Assembly: GCA_015058845.1 (NCBI GenBank)
Contig: SVBO01000004.1
Location: 41,128 to 105,127, forward strand
Direction: 5' to 3'
Length of the DNA stretch: 64,000 nt
Source of the DNA: Erysipelotrichaceae bacterium
Lineage (GTDB): Bacteria > Bacillota_I > Bacilli_A > Erysipelotrichales > Erysipelotrichaceae
The notes beneath the pieces are model-generated. The model did not search any database. It was given only the letters and a program-made list of their open reading frames with translations, and was not told the DNA's origin. Positions 19,156 to 27,834 of the stretch are shown here, one piece after another. Position 1 is the first letter of the stretch, and each line of letters starts with the position of its first letter. The position numbers and the translations under genes were made by a program.

Positions 19156-20532
19156 GTGTTACGCAAGAAAATACATGTAAGTACACTAGTACTAACTGGT
19201 CTATATAATATCGTTCTGGGTCTTTTGTCGATCCGTCGTCCTATCTCATTCATTACGATCTTGTATTATTCTTTATCGATCGGTCTTCCCATTTTAGGTC
19301 TGTACCAGATGGTATCTGCTTATTTCTCAAAGAATGTGAAGCGTTATAAGTATGCTTCCATTATAGATGGTCTAGCTATATTCATAGCGGGTATCGTTGT
19401 TTACAGACATCCTAGAGATGTGCTTTCTATTACTCCTTTGGTGCTTGGGATCTATGGTATATTGAAGGCTCTTATTTGTTTCTTTAATTTCTATGTGTAT
19501 TATACTGATCGTTTAAAAGGACAGTTATTTATCTTACTTGAAGCTATCATATACTTCATTATTTCTTTGTTACTGATCATTAATCCGATCTATCCAGCTT
19601 CATTAGTCTTATATGTATTAGGTATATACTTCATTACATATGGCATCGTTCAACTAGGGAATGCGTTCCAGGCATTGTTTCCAAATCGTAGGAAACATAA
19701 GATCAAGATGACTATGCCGATCTTCATGAACTTCCTGATGCCACAGAAGTTAGTATACTATATCAATCGTGTGTTGAATGAGCAGGGTGCTAAGAGTGAG
19801 GTGCTTACTTCTTACAAAGAGAATCAGTCTTATGATATGGAGATCTTGATCCATTTGGGTGTACAGGGGTTTGATTCTGTGGGACATGTGGATGTAGCCT
19901 TTGGTAATATTGTGATCTCTTATGGCTGTCATGATCATCATAATACGAAGTTTGGTGGAGCTTTAGGAGATGGGGTGATCCATTTCAATGAGAAGTCTAA
20001 GTATTTGAACTTCGTGATCAATGAGCGCAATAAACAGTTGATCGGTTTCGGGATCTCTTTGACAGAGTCTCAAAAGAGGAAGATCAAGGAGACTTTATTA
20101 GATATGGCTAGTCGTTTTGAAGATTGGAATACGGACTATGATAAGCGTGAGATGGGTCTTCCTTACTTAGGAGAATGTCGTAATTATGCTAGTTTACTAT
20201 CTAAGTTCTGTCGTACTAAGTTCTTTAAATTTACTAGTGGTCAGTTTAAGACGTACTTCATTATGACTACGAATTGTGTGTTACTAGTCGATACTTTGCT
20301 TGGTAAGAGTGGAGTGGATCTTTTAAAGATCAATGGTATCGTGACTCCTGGAGCATATTGTGAGTTCTTGAATAATGAGTTCTCACTTGCTCATAGTAAT
20401 GTGGTCTCACGTAGAGTATATACTGCTAGTGATGTGGTGATCACGGAGGATCCTATGGTAGATGTGATCCATGATATGCACTCACCACTCGATTTCATTA
20501 ATGATTATATATTTAAGGATGTGGATGTATGA
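19156..20532 (+). CDS. HdeD-like membrane protein with papain-like C-terminal domain
   Basis: About 458 residues. The first 180 form six or so membrane segments with the look of HdeD/DUF308 proteins. The C-terminal 270 are soluble. They contain a His in VGHVDVAFG followed by VISYG, and later a Cys in GECRNYA, the His-then-Cys order of circularly permuted NlpC/P60-like (papain-fold) enzymes. Start: GTG 19156 has AAGGA 10 nt upstream; GTG 19147 is too close to it. It overlaps the sirtuin gene by 4 nt. The function is unknown: membrane-tethered amidase, peptidase or acyltransferase are possibilities. Confidence 0.6.
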   Translation: MLRKKIHVSTLVLTGLYNIVLGLLSIRRPISFITILYYSLSIGLPILGLYQMVSAYFSKNVKRYKYASIIDGLAIFIAGIVVYRHPRDVLSITPLVLGIYGILKALICFFNFYVYYTDRLKGQLFILLEAIIYFIISLLLIINPIYPASLVLYVLGIYFITYGIVQLGNAFQALFPNRRKHKIKMTMPIFMNFLMPQKLVYYINRVLNEQGAKSEVLTSYKENQSYDMEILIHLGVQGFDSVGHVDVAFGNIVISYGCHDHHNTKFGGALGDGVIHFNEKSKYLNFVINERNKQLIGFGISLTESQKRKIKETLLDMASRFEDWNTDYDKREMGLPYLGECRNYASLLSKFCRTKFFKFTSGQFKTYFIMTTNCVLLVDTLLGKSGVDLLKINGIVTPGAYCEFLNNEFSLAHSNVVSRRVYTASDVVITEDPMVDVIHDMHSPLDFINDYIFKDVDV

Positions 20533-21251
20533 GTAAGATAGATATTTTACAGAAGTGGATCGATGAAAGTACTAATATCGTATTCTTTGGGGGTGCTGGT
20601 GTTTCTACGGAGAGTGGGATCCCTGATTTCCGATCTTGTGATGGTCTATATTCTATGAAGTATGAATACCCACCAGAAATGATCCTTTCCCATTCTTTCT
20701 ATATAGCACATCCCGAAGAATTCTATCGTTTCTATAAAGAGAAGATGTTGTATTTAGAGGCTGTTCCTAGTATTCCACATCAGTTCTTGAAGAGATTAGA
20801 AGACAGTGGTAAGTTGAAATGGATTATTACCCAGAATATCGATGGTCTACATCAAGCTGCTGGTTCTGTGCATGTATTAGAGTTACATGGTAGTGTGCAT
20901 AGGAATTATTGTGAGAGGTGTGGTAAGTTTCATGGGGTCAGTTCTATTATTGAAAGTGTAGAGATCCCATATTGTGAATGTGGTGGTAGGATCAAGCCTG
21001 ATGTGGTATTATATGAAGAGGGTCTAGATCCTAGTGTGATCGATAGATCTATCCAGGCGATTCAAGATGCTGATCTGTTGATCGTTGGGGGTACGAGTTT
21101 GAATGTTTATCCTGCTGCTGGTTTCTTAGATTATTTCCAAGGAAATAAGATGGTCCTTATCAATAAGAGTATTACTCCTAGAGATCATATAGCAGATCTT
21201 GTGATCCATGATCCTTTAGGAGAAGTAGTTTCTAGTTTATATATTAAGTAG
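20529..21251 (+). CDS. Sir2-family NAD-dependent protein deacylase
   Basis: A 240-residue sirtuin. NAD-binding GAGVSTESGIPDFRS is at 22-36, TQNIDGLHQ holds the conserved Asn/Asp, the catalytic His is in LHGS, and zinc ligands are CERC plus CECGG. It removes acyl groups from lysine, forming O-acyl-ADP-ribose. Its ATG overlaps the stop of the preceding gene (ATGA), implying coupled translation. The zinc finger is of the compact bacterial type. Substrates are not predictable. Confidence 0.93.
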   Translation: MSKIDILQKWIDESTNIVFFGGAGVSTESGIPDFRSCDGLYSMKYEYPPEMILSHSFYIAHPEEFYRFYKEKMLYLEAVPSIPHQFLKRLEDSGKLKWIITQNIDGLHQAAGSVHVLELHGSVHRNYCERCGKFHGVSSIIESVEIPYCECGGRIKPDVVLYEEGLDPSVIDRSIQAIQDADLLIVGGTSLNVYPAAGFLDYFQGNKMVLINKSITPRDHIADLVIHDPLGEVVSSLYIK

Positions 21252-21259
21252 GTGATTAT

Positions 21260-22771
21260 ATGGAATATTTTTGGTATTTCCTTGCTTCTTTAGGAGCAGG
21301 GATCGGTACTGGTCTAGCAGGTCTATCGGCAGCTACTGTCATGGTCCCAATGTTGATCGTACTTTGTCCTTCCTTTGCAGGAGAGAGTGGTGCTTATCAT
21401 GCTACTGCCATTGCCCTAGCTTCTGATATTCTTGGTTCTGCTGTCACTTCTTGGGTGTATTATAAGCACAAGAATATTGATCTTAAGCGTGGTGGGCTTA
21501 TGATGGTATGCATTCTACTTATGTGTATTGCCGGTAGTTATGTGGCATATTCTGCAGGTAGTGTGGTGCTTGGTAACTTCTCATTATTCTTAACATTAGC
21601 TATAGGTATACGGTTTCTTGTGAAACCAGATACACAACGTAAGGATACAGCTGCTAAGGGTAGTAAGCTTGGGATCAAGGAGATCATCATCTCTTTGTTC
21701 TTTGGTCTTACGATCGGATTTGGTGCTGGCTTCGTTGGTACTGGTGGGGGTATGATGATGTTAGTAGTATTTACAGTATTCTTAGGGATGGAACTTAAGA
21801 CAGCTGTGGGTACTAGTACATTCATTATGACTTTCACAGCTTTGATCGCTTCAGTTAGCCACGTAGCGATCGATATGACAATCTTACTAGAAAGAATAGA
21901 TGCTCTGGTTATTTGTATCGTTACAGCTACTATAGCTTCATTAGTATCTGCACGTTTCGCCAATAAGGTTAGTAATCGTACTGTTGGGCTTGCTACAGGT
22001 ATCGTATTGACGCTTCTAGGGACTTCTATGATCATTTTGAAGTATTGGGATGTATTCACTACGTATGCACTATTCAATCAAGTATTATCATGTTGTAAGG
22101 GGTTCTTGACCTATATTCTGCTCGGTGCATTTGTCTTGATCGTATCTAACTTTCTATTCAAGATCCCTCGATTTATATTCCGTAAACTTCTACATATCGT
22201 TGCATTCACTTCAGTGATCGTAATGGTCTTATATGCAGATAATGGTTGGGCTGCTGCGATCACATCATTGTTATTTGCTATTGTTGTATATCCGATCTTA
22301 TTATTATTTGAAAGTAATCCTTTGTATGATCAAGTGTTAGTACAGAAGAAGAAAGGTGAGATCAAGCTTAGTTTATTGATCTTATTTGTGAGTATGGCTG
22401 TTATTATAGCGATCACTTGGGGAATATTCGATAAGCAATATATTACGATCGCTACTTTATTGATCTGGGGCATGGGTGATGCTATGGCGGCTCTTGTGGG
22501 GATCCCTTATGGGAAACATGTGATCAAGTGGAAATGTGCCGATGGTAAGAAGTCTTGGGAAGGTAGTATTGCAATGTTCTTTACAGCATGGTTCTTCGGC
22601 TTTATCTCTCTATATCATCTATCTCCTTATTCTCTGATCATTTCAATTATATATGCTTGTATAGCTGCTGTAGTGGCTTCGATCGTGGAGCTTGTATCAC
22701 GTAATGGAAATGATACATGTAATGTACCTGGTGCTGTATCGCTTTTATTGCTTGTGTTATCAATGTTTTAA
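21260..22771 (+). CDS. fusion: TauE/SafE exporter plus CTP-dependent lipid-kinase-like domain
   Basis: A single open frame of 503 residues with two membrane domains. Residues 1-260 are TauE/SafE (DUF81)-like: two Gly-rich repeats, GAGIGTGLAGL near 14 and GFGAGFVGTGGGMM near 155. Residues about 295-503 resemble the SEC59/DGK1/phytol-kinase family: KLLHI start, GMGDAMAALVG, then YGK and KSWEGS, the CTP-binding signature. Such kinases phosphorylate isoprenoid alcohols or diacylglycerol. It lies 8 nt after the sirtuin gene. The fusion of an anion exporter with a lipid kinase is unusual, and its role is unknown. Confidence 0.78.
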   Translation: MEYFWYFLASLGAGIGTGLAGLSAATVMVPMLIVLCPSFAGESGAYHATAIALASDILGSAVTSWVYYKHKNIDLKRGGLMMVCILLMCIAGSYVAYSAGSVVLGNFSLFLTLAIGIRFLVKPDTQRKDTAAKGSKLGIKEIIISLFFGLTIGFGAGFVGTGGGMMMLVVFTVFLGMELKTAVGTSTFIMTFTALIASVSHVAIDMTILLERIDALVICIVTATIASLVSARFANKVSNRTVGLATGIVLTLLGTSMIILKYWDVFTTYALFNQVLSCCKGFLTYILLGAFVLIVSNFLFKIPRFIFRKLLHIVAFTSVIVMVLYADNGWAAAITSLLFAIVVYPILLLFESNPLYDQVLVQKKKGEIKLSLLILFVSMAVIIAITWGIFDKQYITIATLLIWGMGDAMAALVGIPYGKHVIKWKCADGKKSWEGSIAMFFTAWFFGFISLYHLSPYSLIISIIYACIAAVVASIVELVSRNGNDTCNVPGAVSLLLLVLSMF

Positions 22772-22801
22772 AGACGTGAGTAAGGGGTTTGTGAATTCAA
22801 A

Positions 22802-22830
22802 AGAAAATGCCCTGTATAAGGGCATTTTTA
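22802..22830. terminator. bidirectional terminator
   Basis: Stem AAATGCCCT / AGGGCATTT (22805-22813, 22819-22827) with a 5-nt loop and T-runs on both strands, between two convergent genes. Confidence 0.85.
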
Positions 22831-22837
22831 AGTATTT

Positions 22838-23284
22838 CTATCTAAATGTAAACATCATTCCCATAACGATGAAGATGATATTAACTAGCCACAAGCAAAA
22901 CATCAGGATACTTCCCACTTGTTTCGTATTATCCACATCATCAAAGAAGATCCCTAGGAATTTAAAGATGATACGGAATGAGAAAGTGGCATTATCGAAT
23001 AGTGTTTTCAAGATCAATTCAAATGTGGAGCGTTTCTTTTCTTTCCATTGGTATAGATCGATGTATTTATTCACCAAGATACTAAGTAATAGTACAATTG
23101 GATAGCCAAATAACGAGAAAAACATGTATGCATTAAAGTAATCCGTGAATGATTTAAATTGTAAGGCACTGTTCATGATCACTTTGAAGTCTGCTCCAAA
23201 GGCGATCAATGACACCAATAATGATACTATTCCTAAAAAGAATACTTCTTCTATAAATCTAAAGATATATCCGATCGATTTCAT
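22838..23284 (-). CDS. small multi-pass membrane protein, unknown
   Basis: A 148-residue protein with about four hydrophobic segments (near 15-32, 48-72, 88-110 and 123-146) and a charged loop YQWKEKKRST near the middle. AGGAGGT precedes the ATG. I do not recognise a family. It stands alone between the TauE-kinase gene (convergent) and the lactate permease cassettes. Confidence 0.65.
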   Translation of the reverse strand: MKSIGYIFRFIEEVFFLGIVSLLVSLIAFGADFKVIMNSALQFKSFTDYFNAYMFFSLFGYPIVLLLSILVNKYIDLYQWKEKKRSTFELILKTLFDNATFSFRIIFKFLGIFFDDVDNTKQVGSILMFCLWLVNIIFIVMGMMFTFR

Positions 23285-23391
23285 AATGACCTCCTATACT
23301 ACTAGTATTGTTACTTAAAGAATATCACAAAATGACTGTAAAATCTATATGATTAGCTATTTGTAGTGATGTTTATATGTGTTTTGGGCAT

Positions 23392-23423
23392 AAAAAAAGC
23401 TACGTGTATTCACGTAGCTTTTT
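23392..23423 (-). terminator. terminator of lctP cassette 2
   Basis: A 13-bp perfect stem (23394-23406, 23411-23423), AAAAAGCTACGTG and its complement, loop of 4, ending in T7 on the minus strand. Confidence 0.9.
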
Positions 23424-23445
23424 GCTTGTTTACTTTAATTATTAA

Positions 23446-23601
23446 TTAGCAAACTCTGTAAAGGTTAGCACAACCTAAAGCAGTTAGAGCTAAAGCACCC
23501 CATTGGAATGTTTCGCTACCTGTTAGTGACATCCATAATACAGCGATGCAAACTACAACTACAGCAACAGCGATTAATTTGTTAATAACAGCCTTTGGCA
23601 T
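23446..23601 (-). CDS. 51-residue membrane microprotein, lctP-linked copy A
   Basis: Too short for usual ORF cut-offs. It begins MPKAVINKLIAVAV, has a first hydrophobic helix (about 5-26), a short polar turn (TGSETFQWG, 27-35) and a second helix (36-47), and ends YRVC. An AGGGGG Shine-Dalgarno lies 8 nt upstream, and the gene starts 18 nt after the lactate permease stop. A second copy at 25832-25987 differs at only two residues (V14I, M24V), although the two permeases have diverged much more. That argues for a real, constrained protein, probably a permease partner. The function is unknown. Confidence 0.75.
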   Translation of the reverse strand: MPKAVINKLIAVAVVVVCIAVLWMSLTGSETFQWGALALTALGCANLYRVC

Positions 23602-23619
23602 TTTCGTTTACCCCCTATA

Positions 23620-25245
23620 TTAGAATCCCATACCCATAGTACATAGGACGAAACCTAAGATACCGATTAGAGTAGATTGGATCATGTTATACATACCTGT
23701 AGAAGCAAGGATCTCACCTTCACGTCCAGATTGACCAGATACACCAGTACCTAGAGCACAGTTAGCTGGAGAGAAAGAGTTAGATAATGCTGCTGAAGCA
23801 GATTGTTGAGCTAAGATGATAGCTGGAGAAATACCTAATACGTCAGCTACTGAATATTGTAGACCTGTGAATAGGATATTTGAAGATGTACCAGAAGATG
23901 TTACGAAACCACCTAATAAAGCGATGAATGGTGCTAAGATAGGGTAGAAGTTACCAGCTACTGCAGCTAAACCATAAGCGATATATTGAGTTAAACCACC
24001 TTCAGTCATAAGGATAGCCATCATTGTCATAGGGATGATAGTTGTAGTTGAACCAGTTGATTGCTTAACTGTGTTTGTCCAAGCTTCCTTAACACCACCA
24101 GCAGGCATCATACCTTTTGACTTGTAGAATGCGATTGCTAAGAATGCAGAAACGATGATTAGAGTACCTGGAGTAGTTAATAACTTTAATGCAGAGTAAG
24201 AACCAGTTGCAGCGTTAGTGAAACCTGTAGCTAATGAAGTTTCAGGGAATGCTAAACCAACTACTAATACTGAGTTTAAAGCGTTCTTAACTGGAGTGAT
24301 TAATAATGCACCGAATACTACTACTACTAAGATTAAGTAAGCTGAGAAGTTAACAAGGAATGAACCCCAAGTTGTATTTTGTTCAACTTCTTGACCAGCT
24401 ACTGGAGCGTAAGCAGGAAGCTTAGGTAGAACAACTACACCAGCAACTAGACCAACAGCACCAGCTACGAAGCATCCTAGGTATGGAGCAGCGAAACATG
24501 TACCGATTAGAGCAGCACCCATTACAGCTGATAAGAATAATACAGCGATTGAACCTTCAGCGAATGCCTTACCAACGTTCTTCATGATCTTAGCACCATA
24601 TAGGTGAAGGATACAGAAACCAACCATTAAACCACCGAATGCAACGAAGATTGAACCCCAGAATGCAGCAGCACCAGGCATAACTGTTTCGATAGGTGAG
24701 TTACCAATGATAACTGAGTACATTGAACCTAAAGAACCGAATGCGATACCCCAAGAGTGACCTAATAATGCAGTTGTACAAGATACAAGTGGGTCGAATC
24801 CTAGACCGATTAATAGTGGAGTAGCTACAGCTACTGGAACACCGAATCCACATACACCTTGAATGAATGTAGGGAAACACCAACCTAAGATTAATAATTG
24901 AAGAATACGGTTACCATTTGTCATTTCAGTGAACTTAGCAGCGATTACGTCGAAAGCACCAGTAATCTTAACTACGTTGTACATGAACATTGAAGTCCAA
25001 ATGATGTATAATACGAATAGTGTTGACCAGAAACCTTTTACTGTACCAGAAGCGATAATTGTTGAATTACCTCCGAATACGAAATAAACGATTGCTGCAG
25101 TTAACACCCAAGCAATGATACCTGAACGTGCACCAGAAACTTTTAATCCCATCATTAGCACTAAGATTAGAGCTACTGGAGAGATTGCAAGTACCCAAGT
25201 CATGACGTTCATTGCAGGAAGACCTAAGTCTGTTACATTAATCAT
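23620..25245 (-). CDS. lctP: L-lactate permease family transporter (copy 2)
   Basis: A 541-residue LctP/LldP-type permease with about 12-13 membrane segments, normal length. Typical blocks: GWCFPTFIQGVCGFGVPVA, LGHSWGIAFGSLG, then FVTSSGTSSNILF and LSNSFSPANCALG near the C-terminus. It should import lactate or glycolate with a cation. AGGAGG precedes the ATG, and a good promoter lies at 25279-25307. It is followed by the 51-residue microprotein. It is a paralogue of the permease at 26001-27644, sharing long identical blocks but differing in the N-terminal segments and the middle loop. Confidence 0.92.
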   Translation of the reverse strand: MINVTDLGLPAMNVMTWVLAISPVALILVLMMGLKVSGARSGIIAWVLTAAIVYFVFGGNSTIIASGTVKGFWSTLFVLYIIWTSMFMYNVVKITGAFDVIAAKFTEMTNGNRILQLLILGWCFPTFIQGVCGFGVPVAVATPLLIGLGFDPLVSCTTALLGHSWGIAFGSLGSMYSVIIGNSPIETVMPGAAAFWGSIFVAFGGLMVGFCILHLYGAKIMKNVGKAFAEGSIAVLFLSAVMGAALIGTCFAAPYLGCFVAGAVGLVAGVVVLPKLPAYAPVAGQEVEQNTTWGSFLVNFSAYLILVVVVFGALLITPVKNALNSVLVVGLAFPETSLATGFTNAATGSYSALKLLTTPGTLIIVSAFLAIAFYKSKGMMPAGGVKEAWTNTVKQSTGSTTTIIPMTMMAILMTEGGLTQYIAYGLAAVAGNFYPILAPFIALLGGFVTSSGTSSNILFTGLQYSVADVLGISPAIILAQQSASAALSNSFSPANCALGTGVSGQSGREGEILASTGMYNMIQSTLIGILGFVLCTMGMGF

Positions 25246-25278
25246 GTGAATATCTCCTCCTTATATTAATGTAAGTTT

Positions 25279-25307
25279 ATTGTAAAGTATTTTTATGAAT
25301 TTATCAA
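25279..25307 (-). promoter_or_regulatory. promoter of lctP copy 2
   Basis: Minus strand: -35 TTGATA (25307-25302), 17 nt, -10 TACAAT (25284-25279), about 35 nt before the ATG. So the second cassette can be transcribed independently of the first. Confidence 0.65.
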
Positions 25308-25776
25308 TACCTTTTTTTGAAATTATGTAATTGTAGGGTTAAAATTATGGGATTTTATGTGATTTTTTGCTTATCCAAACTATGATCAAATTATCGAAAA
25401 TAGCCAAAAACTGTGATATAATCAACACTTTTTGCTACTTTTTGTAACTTATACGTAAAAATTAAATTCATCACATTTTTCAACAAAAATTTACAAATTT
25501 TTTGTACTTTTCGCATCTTTTGCCAAGATTCTATATCTTTTTCACACTCTATCCGTTACATTGCACCTATATTTCATGACCCAAACTCTATACTTTACGT
25601 AGCACTTTCCCATATTTCTACACAAATCACGCACACTTCTATATATTCCCTATATACAAGCTATACAGCCTCATATCACACAATCTACCCTTACACTACC
25701 ATTTATACCCTAGACCTCATATAAACGCGCTATTATGGCTGATCTAGGGCGTATATATCTATTGATCATCTATAAC
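25308..25776. other. gene-free AT-rich spacer between lctP cassettes
   Basis: About 470 nt with no open frame I can support. It holds an 8-bp inverted repeat AAAAATTT / AAATTTTT with a 2-nt centre at 25485-25502, which could be an operator, but it is 200 nt upstream of the promoter. Otherwise I see nothing specific. Confidence 0.5.
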
Positions 25777-25805
25777 AAAAAAAGCTGTGTGAGTGAACAC
25801 GCAGC
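25777..25805 (-). terminator. terminator of lctP cassette 1
   Basis: An 8-bp stem GCTGTGTG / CACGCAGC (25784-25791, 25798-25805) followed by T7 on the minus strand, directly after microprotein copy B. Confidence 0.8.
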
Positions 25806-25831
25806 CCTAATAGCTTATCTATAATGAATAA

Positions 25832-25987
25832 TTAGCAAACTCTGTAAAGATTAGCACAACCTAAAGCAGTTAGCGCTAAAGCACCCCATTGGAATGTTTC
25901 GCTACCTGTTAAAGATACCCATAATACAGCGATGCAAACTACCACGATAGCAACAGCGATCAATTTATTAATAACAGCCTTTGGCAT
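25832..25987 (-). CDS. 51-residue membrane microprotein, lctP-linked copy B
   Basis: Second copy of the two-helix microprotein, 49 of 51 residues identical to copy A. The DNA differs at several synonymous positions, for example AAT for AAC at codon 7 and GCG for GCT in ALALT, so the copies are not a recent perfect duplication. It starts 13 nt after the stop of lctP copy 1, with an AGGAGGTAAAGC Shine-Dalgarno. The conserved Cys at 18, 44 and 51 are notable. It probably works with the adjacent permease; no family is recognised. Confidence 0.75.
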   Translation of the reverse strand: MPKAVINKLIAVAIVVVCIAVLWVSLTGSETFQWGALALTALGCANLYRVC

Positions 25988-26000
25988 TTCGCTTTACCTC

Positions 26001-27644
26001 CTATAGTCCTAAGCCCATGGAAATTAGGACATAACCTAAAATACCAACTAGAGCACCTTGGATCATATTATATACACCTGTAGCTGCAAGGATCTCACCT
26101 TCACGACCTACTTGGTTAGATACACCTGTACCTAATGCACAGTTACCTGGTGAGAATGAGTTAGATAATGATGAACCTGTTGTTTGTTGAGATAGAATGA
26201 TTGCTGGAGAGATATTTAATACTTCTGCAGCAGAGTATTGTAATCCTGTGAATAGGATATTTGAAGATGTACCAGAAGATGTTACGAAACCACCTAGGAT
26301 ACCAATGAATGGAGCTAAGATAGGGTAGAAATTACCAGCTACTGCAGCTAAACCATAAGCGATATATTGAGTTAAACCACCTTCAGTCATAAGGATAGCC
26401 ATCATTGTCATAGGGATGATTGTAGTTGTAGCACCAATAGATTGCTTGATAGTTCTATTCATAGATTCTCCTAAAGCACCCTTTGGTAATAAACCAAATG
26501 ACTTATAGCAAACTGCAGCTAATAAAGAAGATACTACGATTAGAGTACCTGGAGTAGTGAAGATCTTTAATGCTGAATACTTCTTAGTAGCAGCGTTCAC
26601 GAATTGGATACCCATTTCATTAGCAGCTAGAGCATTTTCAGGGAATGCAAGACCGATCTTGAAGATATCAGCTTCTAATGCAGACTTAACTGGAGCAATT
26701 AGATATACAGCGAATACTACAACGATAAGAATTAAATAAGCAGAGAAGTTCTTGAAGAATTTTTCCCAAGAAGTAGATTCTCCTACTTCAGCACCTTCAG
26801 CAGGCTTATACATAGGAAGACGAGGTAATACTAATACACCAGCGATCAGACCAGCAGCACCAGCTACGAAGCATCCTACATATGGAGATACCATACATGT
26901 AGCGATCATAGCAATACCCATTACAGCAGATAAGAATGCTACTGCTAAAGTACCTTCTTTGAATGCCTTACCAACGTTCTTCATTGATCTAGCACCATAG
27001 TTGTGAAGGATACAGAAACCTACAATAAGACCACCGAATGCAATGAAGATAGAACCCCAGAATGCAGTTAAGCCTGGATATAATGTATCAACTGGAGATT
27101 GGCTTACTAGGATTGAATAAGAAGAACCTAGAGAACCGAAAGTTACACCCCAAGAGTGACCTAATAATGTAGTGATACAAGATACTAGTGGGTCGAATCC
27201 TAGACCGATCAATAGTGGAGTAGCTACAGCTACTGGTACACCGAATCCACATACACCTTGTACGAATGTAGGGAAACACCAACCTAAGATCAAGATTTGA
27301 AGAATTTTATTACCATTAGTCATTTCTGTAAACTTAGCAGCGATAACTTCGAAAGCACCACAGATGTTTACTAAGTTATACATGTACATAGCTGACCAAA
27401 TGATGAATAATACGAATAGAGTTGACCATAAACCTTTTACAGTACCAGCAGCGATTACATCGATTCCACCACCGAATACGAAGTAAATGATTGCAGCAGT
27501 CAATACCCAAGAAATGATACCTGAACGTCCACCGCTAACGTTAAGAGCTAACATTAATACTAGGATTACTACGATAGGTAATAATGCTAGGATCCATGTC
27601 ATCAAACTCATAGCAGGAAGACCTAAGTCTGTTACACTAATCAT
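26001..27644 (-). CDS. lctP: L-lactate permease family transporter (copy 1)
   Basis: A 547-residue LctP-type permease, same architecture as copy 2, with GWCFPTFVQGVCGFGVPVA, LGHSWGVTFGSLG and FVTSSGTSSNILF. The central loop carries a short extra segment near ENALAANEMGIQF relative to copy 2. AAGGAGG precedes the ATG. The upstream region (27645-27792) has weak -35/-10 candidates (TTTACA with TATCTT, 17 nt apart, or TATAAC) but nothing decisive. First cassette of the tandem pair. Substrate choice between lactate and other short hydroxy acids cannot be told. Confidence 0.92.
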   Translation of the reverse strand: MISVTDLGLPAMSLMTWILALLPIVVILVLMLALNVSGGRSGIISWVLTAAIIYFVFGGGIDVIAAGTVKGLWSTLFVLFIIWSAMYMYNLVNICGAFEVIAAKFTEMTNGNKILQILILGWCFPTFVQGVCGFGVPVAVATPLLIGLGFDPLVSCITTLLGHSWGVTFGSLGSSYSILVSQSPVDTLYPGLTAFWGSIFIAFGGLIVGFCILHNYGARSMKNVGKAFKEGTLAVAFLSAVMGIAMIATCMVSPYVGCFVAGAAGLIAGVLVLPRLPMYKPAEGAEVGESTSWEKFFKNFSAYLILIVVVFAVYLIAPVKSALEADIFKIGLAFPENALAANEMGIQFVNAATKKYSALKIFTTPGTLIVVSSLLAAVCYKSFGLLPKGALGESMNRTIKQSIGATTTIIPMTMMAILMTEGGLTQYIAYGLAAVAGNFYPILAPFIGILGGFVTSSGTSSNILFTGLQYSAAEVLNISPAIILSQQTTGSSLSNSFSPGNCALGTGVSNQVGREGEILAATGVYNMIQGALVGILGYVLISMGLGL

Positions 27645-27792
27645 GATATATTTTCCTCCTTACGATTTAATGCAAGATTACCATATAATAAGATTGTTAT
27701 ATCCAAGATAAGTTTTTGTAAATTCTATGTAAATTGTGTGGAGAATGTGTGATTTCATATCTCTTTTGTATTATTTCCCTGCAAGATCCAAA

Positions 27793-27828
27793 GAAAAAGT
27801 GTCTTTCTTATCTCTAAGAAAAACACTT
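27793..27828 (-). terminator. terminator of the yggS-HD hydrolase unit
   Basis: A 14-position stem with one mismatch (arms AAGTGT and TTTCTTA with complements) followed by a T-rich run on the minus strand, just after the stop at 27835. Confidence 0.75.
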
Positions 27829-27834
27829 AACTTC

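Noticed and set aside
22692..23105. Plus-strand frame of 137 codons after the TauE-kinase gene
   Set aside because: It overlaps that gene's 3' end, the bidirectional terminator and the opposite-strand membrane protein gene. No ribosome site.
23620..27644. Tandem lactate permeases as an assembly duplicate
   Set aside because: The two genes differ throughout in sequence, length and flanking terminators, so they are genuine paralogues.
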